This document shows positions 47,738 to 57,746 of a DNA stretch of 64,000 nt, piece by piece. Each line of letters begins with the position of its first letter. The stretch's first letter is position 1. Origin of the DNA: Histomonas meleagridis (lineage: Eukaryota; Parabasalia; Tritrichomonadida; Dientamoebidae). The position numbers were made by a program, and so were the translations under genes. Location: contig WSYJ01000142.1 in NCBI GenBank assembly GCA_020186115.1, forward strand, positions 248,001-312,000. Direction: 5' to 3'. The notes beneath the pieces were generated by a model, which did no database searches, was not told the DNA's origin, and worked only from the letters and a program-made list of their open reading frames with translations.

Positions 47738-48418
47738 ATGAGTGCAAGCATAAAAGTTAATTATGGATTCCATTCACTTGCATTCATAAACACATTTTTC
47801 CCACCTATGATCGATGTTTTTTTATTAATCTTTTACATTACTCAAGGAAGATTTTCTGGATATCTTCCAACAGTTTCAGAAACAGGCACTGAAGTTCCAA
47901 ACAAAATAATCATGTTTCTATCCTTTTCCGCTGTTGCAACTGTTGTGTTTGCATTTTTCATGTTTTTTATTTTTTATCTTTCAAGTGTATATCATATTTC
48001 TGAAAAGTTAAGAAAAACAATGTACATGCTCATCACTTTAGCGTGGATTTTTTACATTTTAGTTCCTGTGTTTCCATGTAATGAAATACCAATTTGTCAT
48101 TATATATCGACATTTTTAGCATTTTTCATAATAAACATTCTCCAACTTATTGGGTATGTCATCACCAAAAAAGATAGTCCAAATTTGAAAAATAAGCTGA
48201 GATTATTTTTCATCATTGGCCAATTTCTTTCATTGCTTGTAGTTTCTTTAAGCGAACATCTCTTTGACCCAAGAATTAACGTAACAATTTCGACATTTGG
48301 CGAATATTTAATTGCCATTTTTTATTCATTATATAGTTATTCATACTATAAAGAAATGAAAAGTTCTAAAATGTACTTCGAATTCGAACAAGAAAATAAA
48401 ATATCTAAAGGAAAATAA
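47738..48418 (+). CDS. Frag1/DRAM/Sfk1-family membrane protein
   Basis: This 226-residue protein has about six hydrophobic segments (near 12-32, 60-85, 97-115, 125-142, 157-172 and 185-205). The segment between the first two reads GYLPTVSETGTEVPNKIIMF, which matches the PxISxTGxxxPE-type signature of the Frag1/DRAM/Sfk1 family. The last part (STFGEYLIAIFYSLYSYSYYKEM) also fits. Family members include PGAP2 (remodelling of GPI-anchor lipids in the Golgi), DRAM (lysosomal) and Sfk1 (plasma-membrane lipid asymmetry). Which one this is cannot be told. The ATG is the first in frame. The C-terminal tail is basic and cytosolic. Confidence 0.75.
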   Translation: MSASIKVNYGFHSLAFINTFFPPMIDVFLLIFYITQGRFSGYLPTVSETGTEVPNKIIMFLSFSAVATVVFAFFMFFIFYLSSVYHISEKLRKTMYMLITLAWIFYILVPVFPCNEIPICHYISTFLAFFIINILQLIGYVITKKDSPNLKNKLRLFFIIGQFLSLLVVSLSEHLFDPRINVTISTFGEYLIAIFYSLYSYSYYKEMKSSKMYFEFEQENKISKGK

Positions 48419-48687
48419 CAACTTGGTAATGTGCGGCCGGAATCATATTATCTTTCATAAAAAGTATCATATCATATGAATCTTTTTTTTTTCACATCTT
48501 TTAGAAATTTAATCATATTGGAAAAATTATTTTAATTTAAATCAATAATTTTTCTGAGTATATTGATATTAGGTCACAAATCCTATTTTTTATTGTTCAT
48601 TTCTTTATAAAAAGAAAATTTTTATACTTTGTTGATGCTATCGCCTTCCAAGACGATTATTTTTGATTCAAATTGTAAAAGTGGTAA

Positions 48688-49365
48688 ATGCGTGTTGTCT
48701 TTTTAACAGGAAACATAGGAACAGGAATACCAGAAATCTTAAAAACATTTGAAAAGCATCGAATCCCAGTTTTAGATGTTGATGCTATTGCGTTAGATCT
48801 TGTTAGCGATGTTATTTCTATTCCATCACAAAATGTATTAAAACTTTGTGGTTGCAAAATTTTAAATCCCAGTGGAACTGTTGATCAGTGTGAACTAAGC
48901 AAAGCTCTTTTTTCCGATCCGAACAAAAGAAAACAATATTTCGATATTCTTTTTCCATATCTTCAAAGAAAACTTCTTATAAAACTTTTTACGCTATGGA
49001 TCCTTCGTAAGAAAACCGTAATTATCTCCATGACTCACTTCTTTGAGTATTATTCTACATGTTTTTATTCAGACTTAATTACTGTCAATTCATCTTATGA
49101 AAAGCAACTTCAAAGGGTTATGGAAGATATGAAGGTAAGTGCTGAGGAAGCATCTCAAAGAATTAAGACACAAATTCCGATCGATTTTAAATGTTCAATG
49201 TCAACCATTGTAATCAATAATGAAGGAAATGCAGATGAAAACGAAAAAAATGTATCAGAAGTAATAAACAAATGGAAAAATGAACCACGCAAGATAAGCA
49301 GAACGATTCTTGATCCGCTTTTTATTGTTTTTATTGTATTTCTGATCATTTTCTTTTTCTATTAA
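48688..49365 (+). CDS. Dephospho-CoA-kinase-like protein with altered P-loop and C-terminal anchor
   Basis: This 225-residue protein follows the CoaE fold from end to end. It starts VVFLTGNIGTGIPEI and IPVLDVDAIALDLV. It continues with CGCKILNPSGTVDQCELSKALFSDP, the kinase-specific DLITVNSSYEKQLQRVMEDMKVSAEEASQRIKTQIP, and STIVINNEGNADENEKNVSEVINKW. CoaE phosphorylates dephospho-CoA in the last step of CoA synthesis. Here the P-loop, normally GGIxSGKS, reads GNIGTGIP, so the ATP-binding lysine and following Ser/Thr are missing. It ends in one hydrophobic segment (LFIVFIVFLIIFFFY), so it should be tail-anchored; animal DCAKD is also membrane-linked. Activity is doubtful and it may be a pseudoenzyme. 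Confidence 0.82.
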   Translation: MRVVFLTGNIGTGIPEILKTFEKHRIPVLDVDAIALDLVSDVISIPSQNVLKLCGCKILNPSGTVDQCELSKALFSDPNKRKQYFDILFPYLQRKLLIKLFTLWILRKKTVIISMTHFFEYYSTCFYSDLITVNSSYEKQLQRVMEDMKVSAEEASQRIKTQIPIDFKCSMSTIVINNEGNADENEKNVSEVINKWKNEPRKISRTILDPLFIVFIVFLIIFFFY

Positions 49366-49560
49366 ATGCTGAATAAACTTTATGAAATCAAAAAATTTTC
49401 TTTAAAAACTGTATTTTATAAAAAATTTTTTTAAGCTTAAGTGAAAAAAGGCGATAATAAGATTCATCAAGTTAATTTAAAATATAAAATTTCCTCAAGC
49501 GTTTGGCGTTTTAATATTTATGTAACATTCTATTTTCATTAAAAAAAATCAAAACTGAAT
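49366..49560. other. Short AT-rich gap
   Basis: Downstream flank of the CoaE-like gene. Nothing was recognised. Confidence 0.5.
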
Positions 49561-49572
49561 ATTGGGCACCAC

Positions 49573-49900
49573 AAGAAGGGCATGCTGATTTTAATAAAGT
49601 ATTTCATAAACAAAAAGGAATTGATATCAATGCTATAGGTGTTTATTTGTTCCATATGGCATTAATTTCATCATTTAATGTTTGAAAAGAATATTCGGCA
49701 TTCATTTAACACATCATTAATATTAGCATTTGAACAAAAGAGAATAATATTAATACTAAAGATCTTTATTTTTCATGTTTAAAAATTATTTTTATCTATC
49801 GAAATACATCTAATAGTGGAAATTATATAATTAAATAAAACAACACTTGTGAAGGAATCTAAAATGAACCAAATTGATATTATTCTTTTACTTGCAAACA
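49573..49900 (+). pseudogene. Ankyrin-repeat relics
   Basis: The sequence reads EGHADFNKVFHKQKGIDINAIG (first block), then a spacer of about 70 nt with the usual flavour (GTTTATTTGTTCCATATGG). TSLILAFEQKR follows, and later TTLVKESKMNQIDIILLLANK. Blocks are truncated and out of frame with each other. No N terminus was found. Confidence 0.6.
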
Positions 49901-50470
49901 AAATTATATCAAAAACTGCTTGTACTGATATTCAAAAATCTCAAACTATAATAATTTATTAAATAAGTATCCTACTTCATGAAGTATTATAACATACATA
50001 AAATAAAATTCACTATGTTAATTATCAATGATGTTGATAATAGAAATTACGCATGCAAAACGTTTTCCTTCCTTAATTTCAAAAAGGATCTTTGTAAATA
50101 AAGTAATTTAAAAAAAATATGAATATGTTTTTAAAATGATTAAAACAATTTCTCTACAACAAGATTGACCTCTCAATAGTAAACATTTACTTACATTTTT
50201 TCTAATAATTTTTTATATATTTAAAAATCATATGCACATGAAAATATATAAATATAACAAATACAAATATCTTTTTTTCTGTAAACATTATTTTGATTTT
50301 TAATTTTACTATGAAATATAAGCTATATTCATCGCTTGTTTTTTTAATCTTTTTTATTTGCGTAATATTTTAAATTGATTTCTGATTGGATTTCCATAAA
50401 TTTTTCTCTTGGTCTCATTAAACCTTTTTTAGAAAATGATTCAAAAATTGTTTATATCGAAAAGTGCCGC
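49901..50470. other. AT-rich intergenic stretch
   Basis: No gene, RNA or repeat was recognised. The right part should hold the RPS13 promoter. Confidence 0.5.
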
Positions 50471-50473
50471 TTT

Positions 50474-50481
50474 AACGGTTA
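50474..50481 (+). promoter_or_regulatory. M3-like motif of RPS13
   Basis: AACGGTTA lies 19-26 bases before the RPS13 ATG and matches the M3 consensus. Confidence 0.5.
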
Positions 50482-50499
50482 TGGTCAGCCTTTGGAAAA

Positions 50500-50955
50500 A
50501 TGGGACGTCTTCATTCCCCAGGAAAAGGTATTTCAGGTTCAACAATTCCTTACCGCAGAACAGCTCCACATTGGCTCCAACTTTCAGGAGAAAATGTTGT
50601 CCAACTTATTTGTGACTATGCAAAGAAAGGAATCAGACCATCACAAATTGGTGAAAAACTTCGTGATAGCCACGGTGTTGGTCAAGTTCGTGCAGTTACA
50701 GGTAATAAGGTTCTTCGTATTCTTAAAGCCAACGGCTTAGCACCAGCTCTTCCAGAAGAATTATACTATTTAATCAAGAAAGCAGTCAATGTTCGTAAGC
50801 ATCTTGAAAGGTCCAGCCATGATATTGATGGCAAGTACCGCCTTATCCTCATTGAAAGTCGCATTCATCGTCTTGCACGTTATTACAAGTCAAGGCGCAT
50901 CATTGCACCAAACTGGAAATACAATGCCCAAACAGCATCTGCTATTACAGCATAA
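50500..50955 (+). CDS. RPS13: Ribosomal protein uS15 (RPS13)
   Basis: This is a cytosolic small-subunit ribosomal protein of 151 residues, the exact family length. The N terminus [20 protein letters not shown] is diagnostic. [58 protein letters not shown] and [20 protein letters not shown] follow in order. It binds 18S rRNA at the platform and contacts the large subunit. No canonical TCAYW lies just upstream, but an M3-like motif does. Codon use is biased to C- and T-ending codons as in other highly expressed genes here. Confidence 0.98.
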   Translation: MGRLHSPGKGISGSTIPYRRTAPHWLQLSGENVVQLICDYAKKGIRPSQIGEKLRDSHGVGQVRAVTGNKVLRILKANGLAPALPEELYYLIKKAVNVRKHLERSSHDIDGKYRLILIESRIHRLARYYKSRRIIAPNWKYNAQTASAITA

Positions 50956-51104
50956 ACGACCATTAATGTTTTTATTTTTAGCAAAAGTTTTGGACAGGAA
51001 TTAACCCCTTGTTTATGAAACGATTATTTTTCATACAAAAACCCAAAGCAAAAACTGCCGCGGTCATAGCCGATAGGGAGATTTTGGTTCTCAAATTTCC
51101 GATC

Positions 51105-51112
51105 AAACCGTT
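51105..51112 (-). promoter_or_regulatory. M3-like motif upstream of polyubiquitin
   Basis: AAACCGTT is the reverse of AACGGTTT, about 125 bases before the ATG, so further away than usual. Confidence 0.3.
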
Positions 51113-51222
51113 TGGCTAAATGATATAAAACCCGCCAAAAATAAAATATTCAAACAAAAGCTGATTATTTCACAGGTTGTAAAGTAAATACTTTTTGAAT
51201 AAAAATTTATGGTTGACATACT

Positions 51223-51227
51223 TCACT
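51223..51227 (+). promoter_or_regulatory. Initiator (Inr) of polyubiquitin
   Basis: TCACT fits TCA+1YW and lies about 10 bases before the ATG at 51235. Confidence 0.65.
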
Positions 51228-51234
51228 TTAGTAG

Positions 51235-51924
51235 ATGCAAATCTTCGTCAAGACCCTCACTGGCAAGCACATCACCCTTGAAGTTGAGCCAACCGACCGT
51301 ATCGAGGATGTCAAGTCCAAGATCCAAGACAAGGAAGGTATCCCACCAGATCAACAACGTCTTATCTTTGCTGGTAAGCAACTTGAAGATGGAAACACAC
51401 TCCAAGATTATTCCATCCAAAAGGATTCCACCCTTCACTTAGTTCTTCGTCTTCGTGGTGGTATGCAAATCTTCGTCAAGACCCTCACTGGCAAGCACAT
51501 CACCCTTGAAGTTGAACCAACTGATCGTATTGAGGATGTCAAGTCCAAGATCCAAGACAAGGAAGGTATCCCACCAGATCAACAACGTCTTATCTTTGCT
51601 GGTAAGCAACTTGAAGATGGAAACACACTCCAAGATTATTCCATCCAAAAGGATTCCACCCTTCACTTAGTTCTTCGTCTTCGTGGTGGTATGCAAATCT
51701 TCGTCAAGACCCTTACTGGCAAGCACATCACCCTTGAAGTTGAACCAACCGACCGTATCGAGGATGTCAAGTCCAAGATTCAAGACAAGGAAGGTATCCC
51801 ACCAGATCAACAACGTCTTATCTTTGCTGGTAAGCAACTTGAAGATGGAAACACACTCCAAGATTATTCCATCCAAAAGGATTCCACCCTTCACTTAGTT
51901 CTTCGTCTTCGTGGAGGCCTTTAA
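51235..51924 (+). CDS. Polyubiquitin, three repeats
   Basis: Three head-to-tail ubiquitin units of 76 residues (51235-51462, 51463-51690, 51691-51918) are followed by a single extra Leu. Processing enzymes release monomers after GG; the terminal Leu is removed to expose the active glycine. The units are identical as protein and differ by only a few silent bases, a sign of concerted evolution. All usual lysines for chain formation appear to be kept. His at position 12 of each unit (LTGKH) and TDRIEDVKS differ from animal and yeast ubiquitin. Comparable changes are known from trichomonad ubiquitins. Confidence 0.98.
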   Translation: MQIFVKTLTGKHITLEVEPTDRIEDVKSKIQDKEGIPPDQQRLIFAGKQLEDGNTLQDYSIQKDSTLHLVLRLRGGMQIFVKTLTGKHITLEVEPTDRIEDVKSKIQDKEGIPPDQQRLIFAGKQLEDGNTLQDYSIQKDSTLHLVLRLRGGMQIFVKTLTGKHITLEVEPTDRIEDVKSKIQDKEGIPPDQQRLIFAGKQLEDGNTLQDYSIQKDSTLHLVLRLRGGL

Positions 51925-52574
51925 GTAGATTTTGATGAATAAAGGTCATCACATTGATTTAAATATTTTGAAGTTTTCATTCGTTTTGATGGTCATCAAA
52001 TTCATTTGCATATTTGCGGCTTTCTTTACAGAATTTAGTGAAATATAATTTTTGGTACATAATATGTGTTATGATAACAGATTGTTTAAGTGTGCTGTAA
52101 AGGGAATCTCTACGAATATCAAATGTCTTTATTTTTCTTTTATATCTTCTCATAATATATTTTACTGTTAAATGTATAATTCCAAAAAAAAATCCCTGAA
52201 AAAACCCAACAGAATGATTACTGATGATACAGAATTATGATGAACTTTTAGGGTATGGTTGAGAATTACAAAAGATAATTATTAGAAAAACATATAAAAT
52301 TTACCAACTTAGAGCGTTTTATTCATCCACCTTTAGAGTTGTCTTTTCAAAATATTTTCATCACATTTTCATTTTTACTTTGTCTAGTTTTTGCCCATAA
52401 TTACTTATAACTAATGCATAGCACATCTTTGCTTATCATAGTAAGCAAATTCTTTCGTCAGTACTTAACAAAAATATTTTTTATTTCATTGAAGACGTTA
52501 AATTCTTCAAACTTTTGTAATTACAAAACAAATTATAATTCAATTCATGGCAAAATTTGAACGTAATTTTTACT
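51925..52574. other. Intergenic region between convergent genes
   Basis: About 650 bases of AT-rich DNA between the 3' ends of polyubiquitin and the CAP-domain gene. Nothing was recognised. Confidence 0.55.
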
Positions 52575-54464
52575 TTATAAATCCGAAGAAGACTCTTTCT
52601 TCGCGAATATTATTCCCTTCTTATGTAATATCACCACCGCTACAACTACTGCTGCCACCACAACTATTGCAATTACTATTCCTGCGATCATTCCTCCGTT
52701 GTTACTTCCATCTCCTTCGCCAGCGTCATCGCCACCTCCTGTTTGCTCTCCACCAGTTGGATTCTCAGTCGCAGTCACTGTCACTGTTGGCTGATTCGTT
52801 CTTCCGCCTTCTGTTGGCTGTGTTGTTGCTGTGTGAGGCACTTGTGTGTTAGAATTTGTTTGCGGAGTAATTTGCGAATATTGAACACCATTAACTTTTA
52901 TGTTATCGATTCCATTTATTTCTTTGCATTCATTTCCATTCTGTGACGTACATATCACATTTATTGAATTATCACTTGTTATATCGATTTGTGGTATATT
53001 TTCTGTTGATACTTTAATTTGAATATTTGTTCCGTCAATATGAATTTCTTTTTGTTCGAAATTCGAATTTAATATTTTCGCATCACCAACAATGATTCCA
53101 TCATCAACAATTTCGATTTCATTGATACTTTCATCTTGTAATTTTATCGATTTACCAGTAACTCGTGTTTGTAACCCGCGTAATGATTGGACATCTGTCG
53201 TAAGTTGATTAGCGACATGAAGATTTCCATCTCGTCGTTCTCTATATGTTACACCACTCATTTCAACATTATATAAGTTAACTGTTGCAGTGCCCATAAA
53301 GCCAAGGTAAATGTTGATGAATTTTGTTGTTGTTGTTGAATCGCCGACTGGTTCTTCTGCTCCATTATAGAAGTATAAAATAGATTCATCTTCGGATTTG
53401 ATTACATGATTCTTTGTTCTAAGTGATGATGGAGCAATTTGTGCAATCTGTGTGTTACTATTCATTCTAACGAGACCAATGTTAACTGTGTCTCCTGTAA
53501 CTTGATTATATACATTATTAAGATTGGCAGTTGTATGTATTTTACCATATTCAGCAGGACAGTATTGGTCTGGATCAGAATCTGCAGATGCACATACATA
53601 ATTGGGGAAACAATCAATCATATGGAACTCCCATTCAATGGTTTCGGTGGGAGAGGTGACAGTGACTTTGACGGTACTGCCTTCTTTGATTTTCGTGATG
53701 TCGCTGATTTGGATTACAATTAGATATGAACTCTGATAACAAATAGAGGATGATAGAGCCGCACCATCACATGTAACAGATGCAGTAGCAGTGTCTAGTT
53801 TGCTATCATAATTGCTGGTGTGTAATGAAAAACGTGAGGAAAGAAGACGTAATGGAACTGGACCAGGTGGTGGATATGCAATATAAGGTTCGGAATACGA
53901 ATTATTAGTAGCAGCCCCAGTGACATATTGAACAGTATACTTATCGTAAAAGCCAAGTGCACTTTGAATATATCGAGCACGGAATATGCCAGCACGATGA
54001 CCAACATCATAATTGTTGTACTCAGATTCGCGGATGAAAAAATCAATGGCCGTTTGTGGAACAATACTACCCATATGGATATTAGATTGAGCAAGATATT
54101 CAATTGGTTCTTCGTCACAACATGTGGTACATGAGATTTGATGGCCAAATTGGTTATTGACGGACATTATCATTGCAGCCTTTTGTGCTTTAAGTTGAAT
54201 CGTATCGCGTTCAAATGTAAGGGATCGAAGACCAACAAAGTTGCGATAAAAGTTAAGCCTACGTTCTGTATCATCAACAGCTTCTGGGTTCATCGTGCCA
54301 ACATCACATGAACCAGCATTGGACGGAGCAATCCATGCCCAACTAGAATGTGCAATATATTGATTTTCCATCATTGAACATACTTCATCATCGGTTCTGC
54401 TTTGAAGCTGTTGGAATAAAGGCGGAACCATCGAATAACAAAAGCAAGAAAGCAAAAAAAGCAT
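52575..54464 (-). CDS. CAP-domain surface protein with transmembrane anchor
   Basis: This 629-residue protein has a signal peptide (MLFLLSCFCYSMV) followed by a CAP/SCP domain at about 65-200. VDDTERRLNFYRNFVGLRSLTF, AQKAAMIMSVNNQFGH and DVGHRAGIFRARYIQSALGF resemble bacterial-type CAP domains, with the His of the cavity in QFGH and VGHR. A large extracellular part without known domain follows. Next come a stalk rich in Thr, Gly, Pro and Glu (about 540-590), one membrane segment (GIVIAIVVVAAVVVAVVIL) and a short basic tail KKGIIFAKKESSSDL. It should sit in the plasma membrane with the CAP domain outside. The open frame begins with TTG; the ATG at 54464 begins the signal peptide. The substrate or ligand is unknown. 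Confidence 0.85.
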   Translation of the reverse strand: MLFLLSCFCYSMVPPLFQQLQSRTDDEVCSMMENQYIAHSSWAWIAPSNAGSCDVGTMNPEAVDDTERRLNFYRNFVGLRSLTFERDTIQLKAQKAAMIMSVNNQFGHQISCTTCCDEEPIEYLAQSNIHMGSIVPQTAIDFFIRESEYNNYDVGHRAGIFRARYIQSALGFYDKYTVQYVTGAATNNSYSEPYIAYPPPGPVPLRLLSSRFSLHTSNYDSKLDTATASVTCDGAALSSSICYQSSYLIVIQISDITKIKEGSTVKVTVTSPTETIEWEFHMIDCFPNYVCASADSDPDQYCPAEYGKIHTTANLNNVYNQVTGDTVNIGLVRMNSNTQIAQIAPSSLRTKNHVIKSEDESILYFYNGAEEPVGDSTTTTKFINIYLGFMGTATVNLYNVEMSGVTYRERRDGNLHVANQLTTDVQSLRGLQTRVTGKSIKLQDESINEIEIVDDGIIVGDAKILNSNFEQKEIHIDGTNIQIKVSTENIPQIDITSDNSINVICTSQNGNECKEINGIDNIKVNGVQYSQITPQTNSNTQVPHTATTQPTEGGRTNQPTVTVTATENPTGGEQTGGGDDAGEGDGSNNGGMIAGIVIAIVVVAAVVVAVVILHKKGIIFAKKESSSDL

Positions 54465-55950
54465 TCTAAACTGGGAAAATTTGAACGAAATAATTTTGTG
54501 TGAGATTCTGAGAAAACTCAGAATATTACCATTCAAAATTGAAACAAGCTAATTAGCTTAAATTAACCTACGCAACTGTAGCAGGTTTTCTGAACATATT
54601 TGGCTGTTGATAAATTACAACCTCACGAACAGAGCTCGCTTAAACTTCAAGAAACACATGCAATGCATCATTTATCATGATAAAATTTCAAGCTCCACGA
54701 AAATACAGTAAAAACCAAAAAATTCATTTGATGAGAAATCATCATTTAAAATCTAATAGGTTTTAAAAGATTAATCTTAAGATTAAACAATAGGTGCCCA
54801 CGTATTCATTTGAAAAGTTGTGTTTACATTTTGATTTACGATTTCAAATCATTGATTAAAATATGTTTCCCATTTTTATTGAACAAATATATTTTACAAA
54901 GAAGGAAAGATCTTTACTACATTAAAAATTTATCCCTGATATAATATATGCTTTACGAAAAAGTTTAAAATATTTTGACAATTATAACTTTTTGCAAAAA
55001 GTTCCTACACTTTCCGGGAGATCAAATTCGATTCAATAAGTTATAATCGACAAAATATCGATAAACTTTTTAAATACTTTGTGGCAGAATATTCAAAACA
55101 ATTATCACTCGATTCGATTATAACGGTCGTTGAGATCTTGCAAGCAAATTTAATTAATTAAACTGAATTTCAGAGAAGTATGATTAAAAGCAACTTAAAA
55201 AGTTATTGATGTCAAAATATTTCATGAACTTCCCATGGGAAGTTAAATGAATCTATATAATATCTATATTTTATTAATTTCCATCAACAAAATCCTAATT
55301 AGAAACACTTGTTTTTTTAATTCTTGTTCTTCATATAATTATCACATTAAATGTGACAAAGATTTCGACATGAATATCCCCTATATATGCAAAAATAAAA
55401 AAAAAAAAACACTTTGCATTTGGACGTACATCCTGACCAACAAATACTTCTCTTCATGAAGTTTAGTTAGTGGTGAATACTGCTGAAGTTTAATGATAAA
55501 GACAAAGGCGAACTGTTAAAAAACACAAAGAAGAAAAGCAATTCATTATTAAATGTTAAAGTTCTATCAAAACTTTTTGGATAAATAAAAATGTTTTAGT
55601 ATAGCCCAGAAAATTTTATATGTGAAGAAGAAAACTTTTAAAATGATTATTCCATAAGACTCCGACGCACTTAAATGCATTAACCTAAAATTTGAATATT
55701 GATAAAAAAAAATTCCGGTCAACATACTCATTCGAAATTGAAAATTTTTTTAAAAAAGAATGATTGTCACTTTTTATATGAATTACAAGCATATTGAATT
55801 CCAGTTTTTGGCTTCAATGAGATTTCGGTTCATTCTGAAAATTCATTTGCTGGAAAAAGCCCATTCGTCCGTTAATAAAAAAATACCATTTGCTTTGAAA
55901 ATTAAATAATAAAAAATCTTTGCCAGTTTCAAACACGAATAATTCTTGTC
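54465..55950. other. Gene-free AT-rich region
   Basis: About 1.5 kb with stops in all frames. One 70-codon open frame at 55247 has no family features. No relics of ankyrin, BspA or transposons were recognised. It is likely to hold the promoter of the CAP gene. Confidence 0.5.
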
Positions 55951-55957
55951 CTTTATT

Positions 55958-55962
55958 TCATA
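55958..55962 (+). promoter_or_regulatory. Inr-like motif overlapping the UBL-like start
   Basis: TCATA overlaps the A of the ATG at 55962, which would give a leader of two bases. It fits the consensus, but the spacing is extreme. Confidence 0.35.
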
Positions 55963-56498
55963 TGTTGGGCACCAAAAGCTCCCAGTCAGCGCAAATATAT
56001 CAACAAGAAAATAATTCAAAGGAACAAAAGGCACATATATTTGTCTGTATACCTCAAACTGTTATTCTTAGATTTTTTGTATCTGCTAATGCATATATAA
56101 GGGATCTCAATAGGTTTTTCCCTACTCTAGGAAATATGACTTTTATGTGTAACGGACAAATAATGAATCCGAATCATCAATTTGGATTTTATCAAATATC
56201 TGACGGAGATAAAATATTTGGAATTCCAGAAAATTCAAAAATTAGTAGTCAAATCAATGAATGGTTGGAGTTATCAAAAGATCAAGATCTCCTCGAACTG
56301 ATAGAAAATCAAAAAGTAACAAAAAGAGAAATGTCAAGGCTTCTCGATCTTAGAATGTTCAAAAATGAGGCGAAAAAAAGAATTTTTAAAAAAAGAAAAC
56401 CAATTAATTCGGATTCTATAAACGAAATTAAGATGAATACAATTATTACAACTCCTCCAACGGAAATTCCATGTACGCCATTACCTAGCATTTTTTAA
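55962..56498 (+). CDS. Ubiquitin-like-fold protein (hypothetical)
   Basis: This 178-residue protein has a possible ubiquitin-like fold at about 20-90. It reads KAHIFVCIPQTVILRFFVSANAYIRDLNRFF, a strand, turn, strand, helix order, then MTFMCNGQIMNPNHQFGFYQISDGDKIFGIPE. The last part, with a short strand, NG.I and the late YQISDGDKI, is the pattern of ubiquitin-like domains (LI..GK.L....TL..Y.I.DG..I). A helical, basic C-terminal half follows (TKREMSRLLDLRMFKNEAKKRIFKKRK), which might bind nucleic acid or membranes. It lacks a terminal GG, so it is not a conjugated modifier. The open frame starts with TTG; the ATG at 55962 is the first. Confidence 0.6.
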   Translation: MLGTKSSQSAQIYQQENNSKEQKAHIFVCIPQTVILRFFVSANAYIRDLNRFFPTLGNMTFMCNGQIMNPNHQFGFYQISDGDKIFGIPENSKISSQINEWLELSKDQDLLELIENQKVTKREMSRLLDLRMFKNEAKKRIFKKRKPINSDSINEIKMNTIITTPPTEIPCTPLPSIF

Positions 56499-56620
56499 AC
56501 ACATCCTTTCGTGTATTTAAAAAAAAACAAAAAAAAAGTAAATAAATAAAAAAAAAAAAAAACAATTTTTTTCATTTGCCGCCTTATTCCGTTTACTATT
56601 TTGTTTACTATTTTCGGTTC

Positions 56621-56729
56621 GTGTGGATTTTCACACAAAATATGCCACTTTGGTGTGGCATTTTTGATGGGACGTTGATCAAATTGTATACTTTATCAAA
56701 ATATAAAACCATAAATAAAGTATACAATT
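56621..56729. repeat. Cluster of three inverted repeats
   Basis: GTGTG and CACAC (56621-56636), ATGCCAC and GTGGCAT (56642-56661, followed by TTTT), and a perfect 15-base inverted repeat AATTGTATACTTTAT and ATAAAGTATACAATT (56682-56696 and 56715-56729, 18-base loop) follow each other. They could form hairpins in RNA or cruciforms. Confidence 0.8.
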
Positions 56730-57200
56730 CGTGAATATACGACCAAATAAATCAAAAAGTTGCCCGATTAAAAAAGTAGATACCATCAAAAGTGGCAAAA
56801 CTTCTCAAAAAGTGGTATCGAGGAAATGCCGGTGATGAATTCTGAAATTTACATTTACCACTTTTGACGATGCTAGTGAAATAACAGAAAACATTTGGAA
56901 TTGAAAAGATGCTGATAGAAATGGCCACCGTTTACATGGTTGATCAGCACAACTAATTTATTAATATAGAAATTTAATCATTTTATCCATAACATTTAGG
57001 CTATTAATATAATCATATTGTTTCATGTTTCATTTTATCTCTCTCTTTCAAACATCTGTGATTCATTGAGCTAAATTTTTTGATGAGTTTTTGTTATCTC
57101 ATTAGAAAGATAGTATTAGGGAAGTTTCTTTGATATATAATAAGCAACTTATTATGAATCTTTATAGATCATATTATTTATCTTTTTACAAGAAACTTAA
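56730..57200. other. AT-rich intergenic stretch
   Basis: Nothing was recognised on either strand. Confidence 0.45.
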
Positions 57201-57203
57201 TTG

Positions 57204-57640
57204 AAGTACGACAAATTATCTGAAATAGAAGAAGCAAACGAAAACTTCAAAGAAAAATTAATACAAACGCAAAACGAATTAAATGAATTAGACAACGAAA
57301 TCAAACACAAGCTTAAGAAATTGGAGATCTTAAAACTGAAAACTACAAATTATCTGCAATAGAAGAAGAAACTTCAAAAGTCAAGGATCAAGTCGAGCAA
57401 ACAGAAGCAGAAATAAAAGAATTACAAAAGTTGACCCAAGAAAAGGATCGTGATAAAGAACATTCGATTAAAATATTAGAATTGGAAGAAGAAACCAAAG
57501 CACTTGATGAAGGGTTGGGGGGAGGTGCCGGGGGGCTCGGTAGGTTTGAACAAGAAATTCAAAAGAACAAGAAATTGAAAATCTTCGAAATTGAAGAATT
57601 AAAAGTAAAAGAAAACGAAAACAAAGAACTAAAAGTTTAA
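57204..57640 (+). pseudogene. Coiled-coil protein relic with a G-rich insert
   Basis: One frame from 57204 reads KYDKLSEIEEANENFKEKL to NELDNEIKHK and meets a stop. A second frame takes over near 57320 with GDLKTENYKLSAIEEETSKV, then KDQVEQTEAEIKELQKL and KENENKELKV, stop 57640. Heptad-rich Glu, Lys, Leu wording shows a long coiled coil, without family specificity. No ATG-led N terminus was found. The frame is interrupted by a Gly-rich insert (GLGGGAGGLGR) coded by G runs. It looks like a broken 3' end of a coiled-coil gene. Confidence 0.55.
57512..57543 (+). repeat. G-rich island
   Basis: The plus strand has GGG, GGGGGG, GG, GGGGGG and GG tracts within 32 bases in otherwise AT-rich DNA. Four or more G tracts make a G-quadruplex conceivable. 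Confidence 0.75.
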
Positions 57641-57746
57641 TAAAATAATTTTGATGTTTTATTCAAAAAAAAAAATATTATGATATGTTAGAACAACAAA
57701 ATTATTATATATTGTTTTTTAAATAAATTTTCTTCATGACTATTCT

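Noticed and set aside
55247-55459. 70-codon open frame in the gap before the UBL-like gene
   Set aside because: No Inr, no M3 and no protein-like pattern; length is expected by chance.
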